From NCBI RefSeq assembly GCF_002833405.1, contig NZ_CP025135.1, forward strand, positions 2,957,501 through 3,021,500: 64,000 bases of DNA, in the 5' to 3' direction. This stretch comes from Planococcus sp. MB-3u-03. GTDB taxonomy: Bacteria > Bacillota > Bacilli > Bacillales_A > Planococcaceae. Under the pieces are notes generated by a model, which was given only the letters and a program-made list of their open reading frames with translations, did not search any database and had not been told where the DNA came from. Shown in pieces: positions 62,479 through 64,000 of the stretch (position 1 is its first letter; the number at the start of each line of letters is the position of its first letter). A program made the translations under genes and the position numbers.

Positions 62479-63966
62479 TTACCCATGGTTAGGCTTTGGG
62501 AATTCTTCAACATCACTATTCTTTGATTTATTTGCTTTAGCTAAGTTCCGTTTCCGTCCTCTACGCCAAGCCAACACAAGAAAACTTATAAACAACGTAT
62601 AAAGAAGAATTAAGGCAGCAATATAGGCTTTATTAAATCCCTTTCGTTCGATGACATTGAAGGCTTCCCCTAACTCACGATCCAATGTAATTTGGTAATC
62701 ACCGTCATCATTCTGACGAACCACGTCATTTTCAAATAATCCCCGCATTTCTTTGTCGTCACCAATCACTTCGGCTGGTATCGTCAAACTCTTTGTTGAG
62801 GAGGAATTATTAATAGCGATAATCCATGACTCTTCCTTATTAGACCGTTTATAGACAAGCCATCCATCCTTTTCATGCAAGACTTCCGTTTCTCCTGTCC
62901 GAAGTGCTTCCGACTGATTTCGAAGCGAAGTCAAACTTGTAATGTGGTCAATCAGTTCTTCGTCTACCCCCATATTTAGAATAGAGTGAGATTCAGGGGG
63001 GGCACTTCCGTTCATAGCAATCTCGGAGCCGTATTGAACAATCGGGATTCCGGGCATGGTCAATAACTGAAACATCAATAAGTTCCATCTCGTTGGGGGA
63101 AACCCTCTCACTGCCACTATATCAGATGTAAAGCGATTGCTTAAAAGAGAATCCACTCGAGTTAATTGGCCCTCAGCCGTCTCTTCAAAGTCCGGAGAAG
63201 TTGTTGAAAGGGGATCGAAATTTTTATAACTGCTTCGCAAATCCTCTTCTATACCAGGCTTTACAACCGCATCCAGTCCGGATTGAGGTCCCATTTCTAA
63301 GTCGCTTATGATATAGACATCCCGAATACTTTTCATGGTTTCTGAAAATTGACTAATAAAATCTTCATCCAATTGATCTGCGGTTTGTAGGCGAATTCCA
63401 TCTATTTCATATTCTTCGACAAATTCACTGAACCAATCAATTAATTTTCTTTGAGCTTCCGGATTTGTTGTATCCAGTGCCATCGTTCCATCTTCATTTT
63501 CAGAGAACCACTCCGGATTCTCTTTGTTCCATACGTGTTCTTTGCTGACCCGTTGAGTTGGAATATCGATTATTACTTTCATATCCAACTCATGGATTTT
63601 ATCAATGGCCTCTTGAAACTCCTCCTCCGTACCAAAATGACGTTCAAATTGTTGATAATCGATTACTTCTTTTCCGTCATACGTATCCGTCGCAAATACC
63701 GGCCCAATCGATACCATTGTAAATCCCATATCTTTGATGTACTGCATTTCGCTTGCCAATCCTTTAAAATCGCCACCATTGAATGCGGTTATATCCCGGG
63801 AATCCACTTCATAGTCATTCTGTATAACTTTATTGAAGTAACGATCGACTAACAGGTCGTATATGATTTCATCTTGCAGTGAATTCTTTTCTTTTGCTGC
63901 TGCTGGAGTTACTAAGCTCACTAATAAAATTCCAGTTATAATTGCTAAAAACCACTTTGCTTTCAA
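62479..63966 (-). CDS. Membrane-anchored GH13 alpha-amylase-like protein with degraded catalytic motifs
   Basis: A 495-residue exported protein: signal peptide 1-24, alpha-amylase (beta/alpha)8 fold (IIYDLLVDRYFNK, DIPTQRVSKEH, IDGIRLQTAD, MPGIPIVQYGSEIAMNG) and a C-terminal anchor (YIAALILLYTLFISFLVLAW) with a basic tail. All GH13 catalytic motifs are altered: region I DxxxNH reads DIPTQR, region II nucleophile Asp is Gln194, region III Glu is replaced (IISDLE) and region IV NHD reads GFPP. So hydrolysis is unlikely; carbohydrate binding or a scaffold role is more plausible. Starts TTG at 63966 behind GAAGGAGGAAGTTGGA. Confidence 0.88.
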   Translation of the reverse strand: MKAKWFLAIITGILLVSLVTPAAAKEKNSLQDEIIYDLLVDRYFNKVIQNDYEVDSRDITAFNGGDFKGLASEMQYIKDMGFTMVSIGPVFATDTYDGKEVIDYQQFERHFGTEEEFQEAIDKIHELDMKVIIDIPTQRVSKEHVWNKENPEWFSENEDGTMALDTTNPEAQRKLIDWFSEFVEEYEIDGIRLQTADQLDEDFISQFSETMKSIRDVYIISDLEMGPQSGLDAVVKPGIEEDLRSSYKNFDPLSTTSPDFEETAEGQLTRVDSLLSNRFTSDIVAVRGFPPTRWNLLMFQLLTMPGIPIVQYGSEIAMNGSAPPESHSILNMGVDEELIDHITSLTSLRNQSEALRTGETEVLHEKDGWLVYKRSNKEESWIIAINNSSSTKSLTIPAEVIGDDKEMRGLFENDVVRQNDDGDYQITLDRELGEAFNVIERKGFNKAYIAALILLYTLFISFLVLAWRRGRKRNLAKANKSKNSDVEEFPKPNHG

Positions 63967-64000
63967 TCCAACTTCCTCCTTCGGTAAAACTCATCGATTT

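Noticed and set aside
1..64000. tRNA, rRNA or riboswitch genes
   Set aside because: Reading both strands I saw no cloverleaf, rRNA core or known riboswitch core; a covariance-model scan would be decisive.

Overview
The window looks like a chromosome segment, or possibly a large plasmid segment, of a low-to-medium GC Gram-positive rod of the Bacillales, most likely a Planococcaceae relative (Planococcus/Planomicrobium type). The evidence is the AGGAGG-type ribosome binding sites, B. subtilis-style gene families (ResABC, BdbCD, YolD with a LexA box, LytTR, CopZ, AsnB/AsnO) and abundant Rho-independent terminators. I saw no tRNA, rRNA or CRISPR array.

Region 1, about 1-14.7 kb, is orderly and relatively GC-rich. 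It holds an ABC transporter ATPase (cut by the left edge) beside an ABC-like/LytTR fusion, an RDD membrane protein, an ABC-F protein behind a short leader ORF and a terminator, a HAD phosphatase, an aldo/keto reductase, a metallo-beta-lactamase-fold hydrolase, a nuclease-like lipoprotein, a DUF4357-like protein, a glutaredoxin behind a CsoR-type operator, and a PLD-helicase/MazG-like gene pair.

Region 2, about 14.7-27 kb, is accessory and decaying: remnants of radC, yolD, a lipoprotein, a multicopper oxidase, a ZnuA-like protein and a MATE pump, plus an intact permease, an acetyltransferase, an asparagine synthetase and a two-component system whose kinase is frameshifted.

Region 3, about 27-44 kb, is a copper island. 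It has a CPH-type copper ATPase (copB) and copZ, each with a CsoR-like operator, a Cys-rich copper-storage-like protein, a two-component system, a BNR-repeat lipoprotein, a ResA/CcdA pair and a YdhK lipoprotein. A cell-wall module follows (MurE-like ligase, D,D-carboxypeptidase, VTT membrane protein, truncated AsnB), then a MATE pump and a second copZ. Last comes a GAPDH that lacks two conserved active-site residues regarded as copper ligands (Cys to Asp, His to Lys). No csoR gene lies in the window.

Region 4, about 44-52.5 kb, is AT-rich and mobile-looking. Small membrane-protein genes are separated by four copies of one palindrome. Tandem hairpins, a decayed large gene and a serine recombinase with a nonsense codon follow.

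Region 5, about 52.5-60.6 kb, is a cytochrome c/thiol-redox and metal block: resC (frameshifted), resB, resA, ccdA, bdbC, bdbD, copD, copC, then a decayed cadC-cadA pair. The resA-ccdA pair duplicates the one in the copper island. The right edge has an M23 peptidase-like secreted coiled-coil protein lacking one zinc ligand and a membrane-anchored GH13-like protein with all catalytic motifs degraded.

Many single-base frameshifts lie between 14.9 and 60.6 kb and none was seen in the first 14.7 kb. Genuine decay of acquired DNA is the simplest reading, but indel sequencing errors cannot be excluded from sequence alone.
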